Shown here: in pieces, positions 18,808 through 26,238 of the stretch
Position numbering within the stretch: the stretch's first letter is position 1
Layout: each line of letters opens with the position of its first letter
From: Allokutzneria sp. NRRL B-24872
Lineage (GTDB): Bacteria; Actinomycetota; Actinomycetes; Mycobacteriales; Pseudonocardiaceae
Direction: 5' to 3'
NCBI RefSeq assembly: GCF_002155965.1
Contig: NZ_MUMH01000141.1
Span: 1 to 36,890, forward strand
Length of the DNA stretch: 36,890 bases
Made by a program: the position numbers and the translations under genes
The notes under the pieces: model-generated
What the model was told of the DNA's origin: nothing
The model's database searches: none
What the model saw: the letters and a program-made list of their open reading frames with translations, nothing else

Positions 18808-20007
18808 ATGAGCGCGCGGGACTGGATCGAGAAGGACTTCTACGGCGAGTTGGGCGTTTCCTCCTCGGCGACGGCCGATGAGATCAAGAAGTCGTACCGG
18901 AAGCTGGCGCGGGAACTGCACCCCGACGCCAACCCCGGTGACGCGGCGGCCGAGTCCAGGTTCAAGTCCGTCTCCGAGGCGTACGCGGTGCTCTCCGATC
19001 CGGAGAAGCGCAGGCAGTACGACGAGGCCCGCAGCCTCTTCGGCGGCGGGCGCGGCGGCTTCGACGGGTTCAGCGGCGGCAACACCGGCTTCGACTTCGG
19101 CAACATCTTCGGTGGTGGCGGCGGTGGCGCCGGCGGCGGCCAGGGTGCCGGTGGGGGCGGCGGTTTCAGCGACCTCTTCGGCGGCCTGTTCGGCAAGCGC
19201 GGCGGCGGTGCCGGCTCGGCGAACCGGGCCCGGCGCGGCTCCGACGTCGAGGCCGAGGTGCGCATCGACTTCGTGGACGCGGTCAAGGGCGCGACGGTGC
19301 TGCTGCGCCTGTCCAGCCCGACCACGTGCGGCACCTGCGGCGGCGACGGCGCGGCCCCCGGCACCTCACCGAGGATCTGCCCGAACTGCTCGGGTTCCGG
19401 GCTCATCACCCGCAACCAGGGCGCCTTCGCCTTCAGCGAGCCGTGCCGGGACTGCCGGGGCAACGGCAAGATCATCGACACGCCGTGCGGCGAGTGCGGC
19501 GGGGACGGGATCAGCACGCGGACCCGCGCGCTGAACATCCGGATTCCCGCCGGGGTCGAGGACGGCCAGCAGATCCGGCTCTCCGGACAGGGCGAGCCCG
19601 GTCGCAACGGGGCCGCCGCCGGTGACCTCTACGTGCGGGTGCACGTCAGCCCGCACGAGGTGTTCGGCCGTTCCGGCAACGATCTGACGCTGAGCGTTCC
19701 GGTGACCTTCCCGGAGCTGGCGCTGGGGACCACACTGACCATTCCGACACTGGACTCCTCCGTGACCGTGCGGGTGCCCTCGGGCACCGCGAGCGGCCGG
19801 GTGCTCCGGGTCCGGGGTCGTGGTGTGGTCCGCAAGGACGGGCAGGCGGGCGATCTGCTGATCACCCTCCAGGTGCACGTTCCGTCCACTGTGGACGACA
19901 AGGCGCGCGCTGCGCTGGAGGCCTACGCCGAGGCGAGCGCGGGCGCCGACCCGAGGGCCGGCCTGAACGCGTTGCTGCAGGAGAAGAAGGACCCAGGGGA
20001 GACGTGA
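18808..20007 (+). CDS. dnaJ: Co-chaperone DnaJ (Hsp40)
   Basis: 399 residues. J domain at about 8-75 with the catalytic HPD (RELHPDANPG); Gly/Phe-rich linker (GGGRGGFDGFSGG and following poly-Gly); zinc-finger domain with four CxxCxGxG-type motifs (CGTCGGDG, CPNCSGSG, CRDCRGNG, CGECGGDG); two C-terminal beta domains. This is a type I DnaJ, complete. GAGGGA precedes the ATG at 18808, 27 nt after grpE. It stimulates DnaK ATPase and delivers substrates. Confidence 0.97.
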   Translation: MSARDWIEKDFYGELGVSSSATADEIKKSYRKLARELHPDANPGDAAAESRFKSVSEAYAVLSDPEKRRQYDEARSLFGGGRGGFDGFSGGNTGFDFGNIFGGGGGGAGGGQGAGGGGGFSDLFGGLFGKRGGGAGSANRARRGSDVEAEVRIDFVDAVKGATVLLRLSSPTTCGTCGGDGAAPGTSPRICPNCSGSGLITRNQGAFAFSEPCRDCRGNGKIIDTPCGECGGDGISTRTRALNIRIPAGVEDGQQIRLSGQGEPGRNGAAAGDLYVRVHVSPHEVFGRSGNDLTLSVPVTFPELALGTTLTIPTLDSSVTVRVPSGTASGRVLRVRGRGVVRKDGQAGDLLITLQVHVPSTVDDKARAALEAYAEASAGADPRAGLNALLQEKKDPGET

Positions 20008-20480
20008 TGAACCCCAACCCCGGCTGGCAGGGCATCCCGGCGGCTCCCGGCACCGATGAGGACACCCCGGTGTTCGTCATCTCGGTGGCGGCGCAGCTCG
20101 CCGGGCTGCACGCGCAGACGCTGCGCACCTACGACCGGCTGGGGTTGGTCTCCCCCGGTCGCTCCTCCGGCGGCGGGCGCCGCTACTCCGCCCGCGACAT
20201 CACCCTGCTGCGCCAGGTCCAGCGGCTCTCCCAGGAGGAGGGCATCAGCCTGTCCGCGATCAAGCGCATCATCGACCTCGAACAGCACGTGGACGCCTTG
20301 GGCGCCAAGGTCTCCGAGCTCACCGAGCGCCTCGCCGAAGCGCACGAGCAACTGGCCGCCGCCCACGCCGCCGCCGAGAGCGCGGCCGCCGCGGTGCACG
20401 CCTCCTACCGCCACGACCTCGTGCCGGTGAAGCCGCAGTCCACCGCGCTCGTCATCTGGCGCCCCCGCCCCCGGCGCTGA
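20004..20480 (+). CDS. hspR: Heat-shock repressor HspR (MerR family)
   Basis: 158 residues, from GTG at 20004 overlapping the dnaJ stop (an ATG at 20007 is equally possible). Winged-helix MerR DNA-binding domain at about 20-95: FVISVAAQLAGLHAQTLRTYDRLGLVSPGR, then GGRRYSARDITLLRQVQ, diagnostic of HspR. A coiled coil (LGAKVSELTERLAEAHEQLAA) and a short tail ending VIWRPRPRR follow. In streptomycetes and mycobacteria HspR uses DnaK as co-repressor and binds HAIR sites; three such sites occur in this window (16111, 16166, 27965), giving feedback on dnaK and clpB. Confidence 0.96.
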   Translation: MMNPNPGWQGIPAAPGTDEDTPVFVISVAAQLAGLHAQTLRTYDRLGLVSPGRSSGGGRRYSARDITLLRQVQRLSQEEGISLSAIKRIIDLEQHVDALGAKVSELTERLAEAHEQLAAAHAAAESAAAAVHASYRHDLVPVKPQSTALVIWRPRPRR

Positions 20481-20629
20481 CCGCGGCTGGCACTCGAACA
20501 GGTGTCCTGAACAGGCAAGTGCCCCGGTGATGTGCCGCTACCAAGGCGACAGGGATCGTTCCGGGGCTCGCGAAATCTACTGTAGCAGCCTCGCCGCGCA
20601 ACGACACTTATCGTCTTGGAGGCTGTCGC

Positions 20630-21277
20630 ATGCCACAACCCCTGGGAACACCCCAGTGGGTCACCACGTGGTTGTCCCCTGCTCGGCTCGCACCCTACGT
20701 CCGAGCTGCGGGCGACGAGGCACTCGAGCTGTACCGCTGGAACTGCCAAACGAGCAGCGCCCTGTTCGAACTCGTCGGATGGTTCGAGGTGGCGTGGCGC
20801 AACGCGGTCGATTCATCGGTGACCGCACGCAGGCGATCGGGACAGATCCACTGGTTGTTCGATCAGGCGTTCCCCGTGCAACCCGCGACGCGGGCCAAGA
20901 TCGAGCGTGCGATCGACAACGTCCGAAGGGGCGGCGTCGCGCAGCCGACGCCCGGCCAGGTCATCGCGGAACTGTCGTTGGGCTTCTGGCGGTTCACCAC
21001 CAACGGCTACCGGAACACGATGTGGGCCCCGTACTTGAAATCGGCGTTCCCGCACGCCCCTGGCCGACCGGACCGCAGCCTGATCGACGAGCAGCTGTTG
21101 GCGATCATCCGCATCCGCAACCGGATCGCCCACCACGAACCGGTCTTCTCCCGGCCGAGCGAACTCCGGCAGCGCGTCGACGACATGCTCCGGCTCGGAG
21201 CGTGGATCAATCCGAATGCGGCGGCCTGGTGGCGAGAACAGACGACCATCGTTGAGGTTCTGCGCCGACGCCCGTGA
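20630..21277 (+). CDS. Abi-like protein with HEPN-type RNase motif
   Basis: 215 residues resembling the Abi_2/AbiD-type abortive-infection family: conserved N-terminal segment around FELVGWFEVAWRNAVD, the central LSLGFWRF, and the C-terminal RIRNRIAHHEP. The last contains R-x4-H, the catalytic signature of HEPN ribonucleases. Proteins of this kind are proposed to cut RNA and arrest growth on phage infection. Here the gene stands alone, with no antitoxin-like partner seen on either side, although the immediate upstream gap is 149 nt. ATG at 20630 with TTGGAGG upstream. Antiphage function is inferred from the family only. Confidence 0.82.
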   Translation: MPQPLGTPQWVTTWLSPARLAPYVRAAGDEALELYRWNCQTSSALFELVGWFEVAWRNAVDSSVTARRRSGQIHWLFDQAFPVQPATRAKIERAIDNVRRGGVAQPTPGQVIAELSLGFWRFTTNGYRNTMWAPYLKSAFPHAPGRPDRSLIDEQLLAIIRIRNRIAHHEPVFSRPSELRQRVDDMLRLGAWINPNAAAWWREQTTIVEVLRRRP

Positions 21278-21396
21278 ACACCCGGAGTTGATCACTGCGC
21301 CGAATGGGGCAAAAGGACTAGGGCGATGCGACGTTCGGCCCAGCGGAGTGGGAAAGTGTGCCTCCCCGACACGCTCTCCTTCCCCCGAGGAGCCCC

Positions 21397-22533
21397 ATGC
21401 ACCGCCGTGCAGGCCAGGTCTTGCTGGCCGTACTCGTGCTGCTGGTGAGCGCCGTTCCCGCGCTCGCGGAGCCCAGCCCGGTGCGGTCGCTCGAACAGAC
21501 GCACGCGACCTACCCCAGGGCGATCCGCCTCCAGCACTCCGGCCCGTTCAACGGCCGCGTCATCGCCACCACCACGACCTACACCAACGGTGCCGGGATC
21601 GGGTCGATCTACGAGAGCCGCGATGACGGCAAGAGCTTCCGCAAGATCGGCGCGATCAAGGACCCCCTTGCGGCGCACGGGTTGTGCTGCACGCACCTGT
21701 ACGAACTGCCGCAGAAGGTCGGCAGGCTGGCCAAGGGCACGCTGCTCTGGGCGGGCAGCGTCGGCCAGGACGAGCGGAACATGTCGCTGCGGGTCTGGCA
21801 GAGCCGCGACCGCGGGCGCACCTGGACGCAGCTGACCTCCTGCTACGACTCGCCGAACGGGCAGGGGCTGTGGGAGCCGGAGCTGTTCCTCGACCGGCAG
21901 GGGCGGCTGGTCTGCCAGTTCGCCGACGAGACGGAGAAACCGCGCTTCGACCAGCTGATCGCGCAGCGGGTGTCGGTCGACGGCGTCACGTGGGGGCCGA
22001 AGACGCACGTGGTGACGAGCGGGAACCGTTGGCACCGCCCGGGAATGCCGAACGTGCGGCGGCTGAACAACGGCGTCTTCTACATGACCTACGAGATCTG
22101 CGCGCAGTTCGGCAAGTACTTCTGCGCGGTCTACCACCGGAGCTCCGAGGACGGCGTGAACTGGGGCGACCCGTTCAACTTCGGCACGCTGGTGGAGAGC
22201 ACGCACGGGCGGTACTTCACCCACACGCCGACGATCGCGCTCACGCCGCAGGGCAGGCTGCTGCTGATCGGCCAGATCCTGCAGAACGCGGACGGCTCGG
22301 TCGCCCCCGGCAACGGGCGGACGCTGTTCGTCAACGACACCAACGGCAACGGCCGGTGGACCGAGGGCGTGGCCCCGGTTCCGGTTCCCGGCGCGCGGGA
22401 CAACTACTGCCCGAACTACAGCCCGACGCTGGTGCCCTCGCTGGACGGCAAGCGGGTGCTGGAGATCTCCACCGACTACGTCGCGGACCAGAGCTGCCGG
22501 GCGTTCTTCGCCACCGGAGCGCTGCCCGCGTGA
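21397..22533 (+). CDS. Secreted sialidase-fold (BNR/Asp-box) protein
   Basis: 378 residues from ATG at 21397, five bases after GAGGAG. Signal peptide at about 1-24 (LLAVLVLLVSAVPALA, cleavage after ALA). The mature part is a predicted six-bladed beta-propeller with several Asp-box motifs (SRDDGKSF, SRDRGRTW, SVDGVTW, SEDGVNW). Such proteins include exo-alpha-sialidases and related glycosidases; an RIP-type motif and the Arg triad of true sialidases could not be assigned confidently. Six or more cysteines suggest disulfides in an extracellular protein. A terminator follows directly. Confidence 0.82.
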   Translation: MHRRAGQVLLAVLVLLVSAVPALAEPSPVRSLEQTHATYPRAIRLQHSGPFNGRVIATTTTYTNGAGIGSIYESRDDGKSFRKIGAIKDPLAAHGLCCTHLYELPQKVGRLAKGTLLWAGSVGQDERNMSLRVWQSRDRGRTWTQLTSCYDSPNGQGLWEPELFLDRQGRLVCQFADETEKPRFDQLIAQRVSVDGVTWGPKTHVVTSGNRWHRPGMPNVRRLNNGVFYMTYEICAQFGKYFCAVYHRSSEDGVNWGDPFNFGTLVESTHGRYFTHTPTIALTPQGRLLLIGQILQNADGSVAPGNGRTLFVNDTNGNGRWTEGVAPVPVPGARDNYCPNYSPTLVPSLDGKRVLEISTDYVADQSCRAFFATGALPA

Positions 22534-22539
22534 GGCGTT

Positions 22540-22570
22540 GCTCGGCGGACCCCGCGCGGGTCCGCCGAGC
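22540..22570. terminator. Bidirectional terminator
   Basis: Perfect 13-bp stem (22540-22552 with 22558-22570) and 5-nt loop, between the convergent sialidase-like gene and globin-reductase gene. Confidence 0.83.
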
Positions 22571-22573
22571 GCT

Positions 22574-23752
22574 CTAGTCGAGGGTGAACGGGTCGTACTT
22601 GATCCGGTCGAGCGGTGTTCCCGCGACGAGCATCCTGGAGACGGTCGCGCGGATCATCGCGGGCGAACCGCAGACCAGGACGTCGCGGTCGTTCCACGAG
22701 CCGTAGCGGGTGACGACGTCGGCGAGCGAGCCGTGCTCGACGCCGCGCGCACCGGGGTCGGCCTCCAGCGCGGGCACCACGGTCAGCCACGGGTTGGCCA
22801 TGGCCAGCCGCTGGAGGTTCTCCAGGTCGTACAGGTCGGCGCGGGTGCGACCGCCGACGAACAGGTTGACCCTGGGGTTCTCGCCCCACTGGGCCATGTC
22901 GTCGACCATCGCGCGCATCGGCGCGACCCCGGTTCCGCCGGCCACCATCAGCACGTCGCGGCCGCTGGTGCGGTCGACGCCCATGCGGCCCATCGGCGGA
23001 CCGATCCGCCAGGTGTCGCCGATCTGGGCGTGCCCGACGATCGCGCGGCTGACCCAGCCGCCCTCGACCGAGCGGACGTGGAACTCCATCATCCCGTCCT
23101 CGCGCGGGCCGTTGGCCGGCGAGAGGTAGCGCCACAGGCGGGGGCGCTGCGGGGTCTCCACGCTGACGTACTGCCCGGCGCGGTAGGGGATCGGGTACTC
23201 GGTCTGCACGCGCACGACCGCGAGGTCCCAGCTCAGTCGCTGGTGGCCGACGACCTGGCCGTTCCACCACGCGGGGCTCTCGTCGGCGTTGGCCGCCTCC
23301 TGCATGGTGCGGGCCATGATCGTGTAGGCCTCGGCCCACGCGCGTTCGACGTCCGAGGTCCACGCGTCGCCCGCGTACTTGCGCACGGAGGACAGCAGCG
23401 CGGTGCCCACCGCCTCGTAATGGCTGGCCACGACACCGAACTTGCGGTGGTCGCGGCCGAGCTGCCGTAGGAAGGGGACAAGGTCATCGGGGCGGTCCAC
23501 CATCTGCACGACGTGGACCAGCGCACGCAGCAGTCGGCTGCGTTGCACCTCCATGTTCGCCGGGAACAGCTCGCGAGTGGCCGGTGCGAGGCTGAAAAGC
23601 ATCCCGTAGAAGAACCTGGCGACATCCTCGGCCACCGGCTCAACGACCGCGAAGCTCTCCCGGATCATCCGCACCATGGCGGAGACCTGGGCAGGGGGCT
23701 GGCGGTTAGGTTGCGAGGGTGGCACTGGCATAAGCACGGCGTTCGCGGTCAT
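22574..23752 (-). CDS. Flavohaemoglobin-like globin-reductase fusion
   Basis: 392 residues. An N-terminal globin domain (about 27-160) retains Tyr49 (B10; FFYGMLF), Gln70 (E7; VQRSRLL) and proximal His102 (F8; RDHRKFG), aligned by eye to E. coli Hmp. A FAD domain follows; its RxYS flavin motif is changed to RYLS (WRYLSPANG). The NAD(P)-binding domain has GGTGVAPMRAMV and VLVCGSPAMI. The protein ends DPFTLD. Family members oxidise nitric oxide to nitrate or have other oxidase roles; M. tuberculosis Rv0385, near clpB there, has this layout. Start ATG 23752 lacks a clear ribosome site; ATG at 23731 is possible. Confidence 0.88.
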   Translation of the reverse strand: MTANAVLMPVPPSQPNRQPPAQVSAMVRMIRESFAVVEPVAEDVARFFYGMLFSLAPATRELFPANMEVQRSRLLRALVHVVQMVDRPDDLVPFLRQLGRDHRKFGVVASHYEAVGTALLSSVRKYAGDAWTSDVERAWAEAYTIMARTMQEAANADESPAWWNGQVVGHQRLSWDLAVVRVQTEYPIPYRAGQYVSVETPQRPRLWRYLSPANGPREDGMMEFHVRSVEGGWVSRAIVGHAQIGDTWRIGPPMGRMGVDRTSGRDVLMVAGGTGVAPMRAMVDDMAQWGENPRVNLFVGGRTRADLYDLENLQRLAMANPWLTVVPALEADPGARGVEHGSLADVVTRYGSWNDRDVLVCGSPAMIRATVSRMLVAGTPLDRIKYDPFTLD

Positions 23753-23978
23753 GGTCCGGGCGCGTCTTCTCCACGTTGTTCGGCGTACCGCCTTGGCACA
23801 CCATTGGTCGACGAGCGTCCCCCGACAGGGTGGACACTAACTCTTCATCCAGCCCAGTGGCCCCTTGATGCCACCTTCGAGTGCAATTTGCTTACTGCGT
23901 GTGTACAGACTTCCGGCCAACGGGCGAACCTCCCACCTGCATGTGCGTGGACCCACCTGATCGTGACACCGTGGCCCG

Positions 23979-24929
23979 GTGATCCCCGACTCCCCCGTCC
24001 CGACCGGCACCGCCGGTCCTGACCTACTGCTACTGGAGCTGGCCGAGACACCGTCACGTCCCCCGACCGTGCCGGTGACCCGACCAGTCGATCACGAGCC
24101 GCAGCGGAGCAGCGGTGCGTCGAGCGCGGTTCCGCTCCCCCATTCTCCCGTGCGACGGGGTGTTCCAGAAAGCCCTTCCGGTGCACCCGTTCGCCTCGCC
24201 CCCGACCAGCCCACCCAGCTGCTCCGGCGGCCGGTCCCCGCCGAGGCTCCGACCAGGCTCATCGCCCTCCAGCCCGAGGACCCGCACGCCGATACCGGCG
24301 ACCGGTTGCCGGGCTCGCGGGGCGAACACCTGCTGCAGAACGTGTACGGCACTCACAAGCGGGCCGAGCGCTTCTACAACGACCAGGTGCTCGACCACCT
24401 CAACGAGAAAATGGTCGAGTTCATCGGTCGGATGGAGATGCTGTTCGTCTCCACCGCCGACAACAAGGGCGAGTGCGACGCCTCGCTGCGCGCCGGGCCG
24501 CCCGGTTTCGTGCGCGCGCTCGACTCCGGCCACCTCGCGTACCCGGAGTACCGGGGCAACGGCGTGATGGCCAGCCTCGGCAACATCAGCGAGAACCCGC
24601 ACGTGGGCATCCTGATGATCGACTTCGCCGAGGACGTGATCGGCCTGCACGTCAACGGGCACGCCAGGATCGTCGAGGACGCCGACCTGCGCGTGGAGCA
24701 CCCCGATCTGCCGACCGACTTCGAGAAGGGCCGCACGCCCGAGCGCTGGGTGGTCGTGGCGGTCGAGGAGGCCTACATCCACTGCCGCAAGCACATCCCG
24801 CGCCTGGTGCCGGTCGGCCGGGACCGCCCGTGGGGCACCGACGACGCCAAGCGCAAGGGCGGCGACTACTTCGGCGCGAAGGACATGCCCAAGCCCTGGC
24901 AGCCCACCGAGGTCGGCAAGCACGACTGA
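23979..24929 (+). CDS. Pyridoxamine 5'-phosphate oxidase-fold (split-barrel) protein with long disordered N-terminus
   Basis: 316 residues from a GTG at 23979. The first 105 residues are Pro/Ser/Arg-rich and look disordered; the fold begins around GSRGEHLLQNVYGTHKRAERFY. The split-barrel core is seen in KMVEFIGRMEMLFVSTADNKGECDASLR, HLAYPEYRGNGVMASLGNISENPHVGILMIDF and GLHVNGHARIV, a layout typical of PNPOx-like FMN or F420 proteins. C-terminal part HCRKHIPRLVPV. The start could be further inside. Divergent from the globin-reductase gene, with 226 nt between them, which may reflect shared regulation. The natural substrate is unknown. Confidence 0.82.
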   Translation: MIPDSPVPTGTAGPDLLLLELAETPSRPPTVPVTRPVDHEPQRSSGASSAVPLPHSPVRRGVPESPSGAPVRLAPDQPTQLLRRPVPAEAPTRLIALQPEDPHADTGDRLPGSRGEHLLQNVYGTHKRAERFYNDQVLDHLNEKMVEFIGRMEMLFVSTADNKGECDASLRAGPPGFVRALDSGHLAYPEYRGNGVMASLGNISENPHVGILMIDFAEDVIGLHVNGHARIVEDADLRVEHPDLPTDFEKGRTPERWVVVAVEEAYIHCRKHIPRLVPVGRDRPWGTDDAKRKGGDYFGAKDMPKPWQPTEVGKHD

Positions 24930-24951
24930 CCGCCAACGCCGCGTTCGGTCC

Positions 24952-25018
24952 GTTGAACGTGCTGAACGAGTCATTCAGCACGCCCAACCACCTCAATGAC
25001 TCGTTCAGTCCGTTCAAC
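24952..25018. terminator. Long imperfect hairpin formed by two opposed repeat units
   Basis: Arms 24952-24978 and 24992-25018 (27 nt each) pair at 24 of 27 positions around a 13-nt loop. It starts 22 nt after the preceding stop codon, so it could act as a terminator or mRNA 3'-end stabiliser. Confidence 0.5.
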
Positions 25019-25044
25019 CACCTCAATGACTCGTTCAGTCCGTT
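24985..25044. repeat. Exact 30-bp tandem duplication
   Basis: Two identical 30-bp units (24985-25014 and 25015-25044), beginning CAACCACCTCAATGAC and ending GTCCGTT, within the palindromic repeat cluster. There are no spacers between them. Confidence 0.92.
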
Positions 25045-25234
25045 TGGACGGCCCTGAACGGGTCGTTTGGTGCGTTCGAAGGAGCTGAACGGGTCGTTCG
25101 GGGCGCGGCGGTGGGGGGTGCTGGTCTTGGAGACTGGCGAACTGCGGGGTGTGCCACCCGGATGGTCACGGGGACCGAACGGGGGGTGCCCTAGGTTTTC
25201 CCTTCAGGCGGGTTCGAGGGGAAGACCGGGGACG

Positions 25235-25690
25235 ATGAGCGACGAGGACACGGCGCACTCGCACCGGCGCGCGGCCGGGGACGCGGTGGAGCGCGAGCTG
25301 TCGGTGCTGTTCCGGCGCGCACGCAGCCTGTCGCTGACACTGGCCGCCCGGCTGCACCCGGACCTGGACGCCGCCGCGTACGGGCTGCTGGTGTTCATCG
25401 CCGACAGCGAGCCGGTGCGCGCCGCCGAGCTGGCCGAGCGCTTCGGGCTGGACAAGTCGACGGTGAGCAGGCAGCTCGGGCAGCTGGAGTCGCTGGAGCT
25501 GATCGAGCGCGTCGCCGATCCCACCGACGGCAGGGCGCGGCTGGTGCAGCTGACCGAGAGCGGCAGGCAGCGGCTGGTCGCGGTGCGCTCCGAGCGCAGG
25601 CAGCGGTTCTGGCAGAACTTCGCCGACTGGGAGACCGAGGACATCCGCGCGCTCGCGGACCTGCTCGGCAAGCTCAACGAGGACCTCTAG
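25235..25690 (+). CDS. MarR family transcriptional regulator
   Basis: 151 residues from ATG at 25235, after CGGGGACG; the open frame extends upstream through repeat-derived sequence that is not coding. Winged HTH at about 45-115: AAYGLLVFIADSEPVRAAELAERFGLDKSTVSRQLGQLE with the wing DPTDGRARLVQLTESG. Dimerisation helices at both ends. It precedes another MarR gene by 77 nt, transcribed in the same direction but with its own promoter. Target unknown. Confidence 0.9.
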   Translation: MSDEDTAHSHRRAAGDAVERELSVLFRRARSLSLTLAARLHPDLDAAAYGLLVFIADSEPVRAAELAERFGLDKSTVSRQLGQLESLELIERVADPTDGRARLVQLTESGRQRLVAVRSERRQRFWQNFADWETEDIRALADLLGKLNEDL

Positions 25691-25718
25691 CCGAACCCCT
25701 CGCAGAAGGTTGCTGAGC

Positions 25719-25741
25719 ACAACTAACTCCCTTATAGTTGT
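25719..25741. promoter_or_regulatory. MarR operator overlapping the efflux-operon promoter
   Basis: ACAACTA-N9-TAGTTGT, a perfect 7-bp inverted repeat. It encloses TATAGT (25733-25738), nearly the consensus -10. The start of the next MarR gene is 27 nt downstream, so repression of marR-MFS by its own product is likely. Confidence 0.72.
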
Positions 25742-25767
25742 ATTGCGCAACCATGAGGGAGGCTGTC

Positions 25768-26238
25768 GTGGCGCCCACCACCGAGACCTGCGTCGAACTC
25801 ATCCAGCAGTTCCGCGAACTCGCCCAGCTCAGGCACGCGGTGGCGCACCGCCAGATCGAGCAGGGCGAACCCAGCCTCGCGCTGATCAGCCTGCTCTCCG
25901 AGTTCGAGCGGCGCGGCGAGTGCGCGGGCGGAACGCTCGCCCAGGAACGCGCCGTCGACCCCTCCGTGATCAGCAGACAGATCGCCCAGCTGGAGCGCGG
26001 CGGACTGGTGAGCCGCCGTCCCGCCCCCGGTGACGGGCGCGTGCACCTGATCAGCGCGACCGCCAAGGGCGCCGCCGTGCTCGACGGGTGGCGGCGACGG
26101 CAGACGGAATGGCTCCGCCGGGCGCTCGACGGCTGGCCGGATGACGATGTGCACCGGGTCAGCTCACTGATCGAGGCCATGGCGCGCGCCGTCCGCGAAG
26201 CGCTCGAACCGACAACTCCGACCGGAGCCACCCGATGA
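25768..26238 (+). CDS. MarR family regulator of the downstream efflux pump
   Basis: 156 residues from GTG at 25768, preceded by GAGGGAGG; earlier in-frame ATG/TTG codons lie too near the predicted transcription start. HTH and wing: LAQERAVDPSVISRQIAQLERGGLV and RPAPGDGRVHLISATAKG, typical MarR. The stop overlaps the MFS start (ATGA). The operator over its promoter supports autorepression, with the pump's substrate as probable inducer. Confidence 0.91.
   Translation: MAPTTETCVELIQQFRELAQLRHAVAHRQIEQGEPSLALISLLSEFERRGECAGGTLAQERAVDPSVISRQIAQLERGGLVSRRPAPGDGRVHLISATAKGAAVLDGWRRRQTEWLRRALDGWPDDDVHRVSSLIEAMARAVREALEPTTPTGATR

Larger units (their letters stand above)
24942..25101. repeat. Intergenic cluster of palindromic repeats
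   Basis: The 305-nt gap after the split-barrel gene holds at least five copies of a 17-bp near-palindrome, CTGAACGAGTCATTCAG (24962), its reverse-orientation form CTCAATGACTCGTTCAG (24992, 25022), and degenerate copies at about 25054 and 25085. They are joined by GTCCGTTGAAC/CCGTTCAAC-like linkers. The same unit and linker recur at 36856-36890 after purD. Nothing coding is supported here. Confidence 0.85.

Noticed and set aside
20494-20510. LexA/SOS box (TCGAAC half-site) upstream of the Abi-like gene
   Set aside because: The left half matches, but the right half (GTCCTGA) deviates at several positions from GTTCGA.
24985-25044. Possible CRISPR array
   Set aside because: The 30-bp units are directly adjacent with no unique spacers, and no cas genes are present.
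24473-25057. Protein with LNDSFSPFNH-type repeats
   Set aside because: It is an out-of-frame reading of the split-barrel gene continuing through the palindromic repeats.
25067-25234. N-terminal extension of the first MarR gene
   Set aside because: It would be encoded by degenerate repeat copies and promoter-like DNA; the ATG at 25235 has a suitable ribosome site and starts the conserved part.
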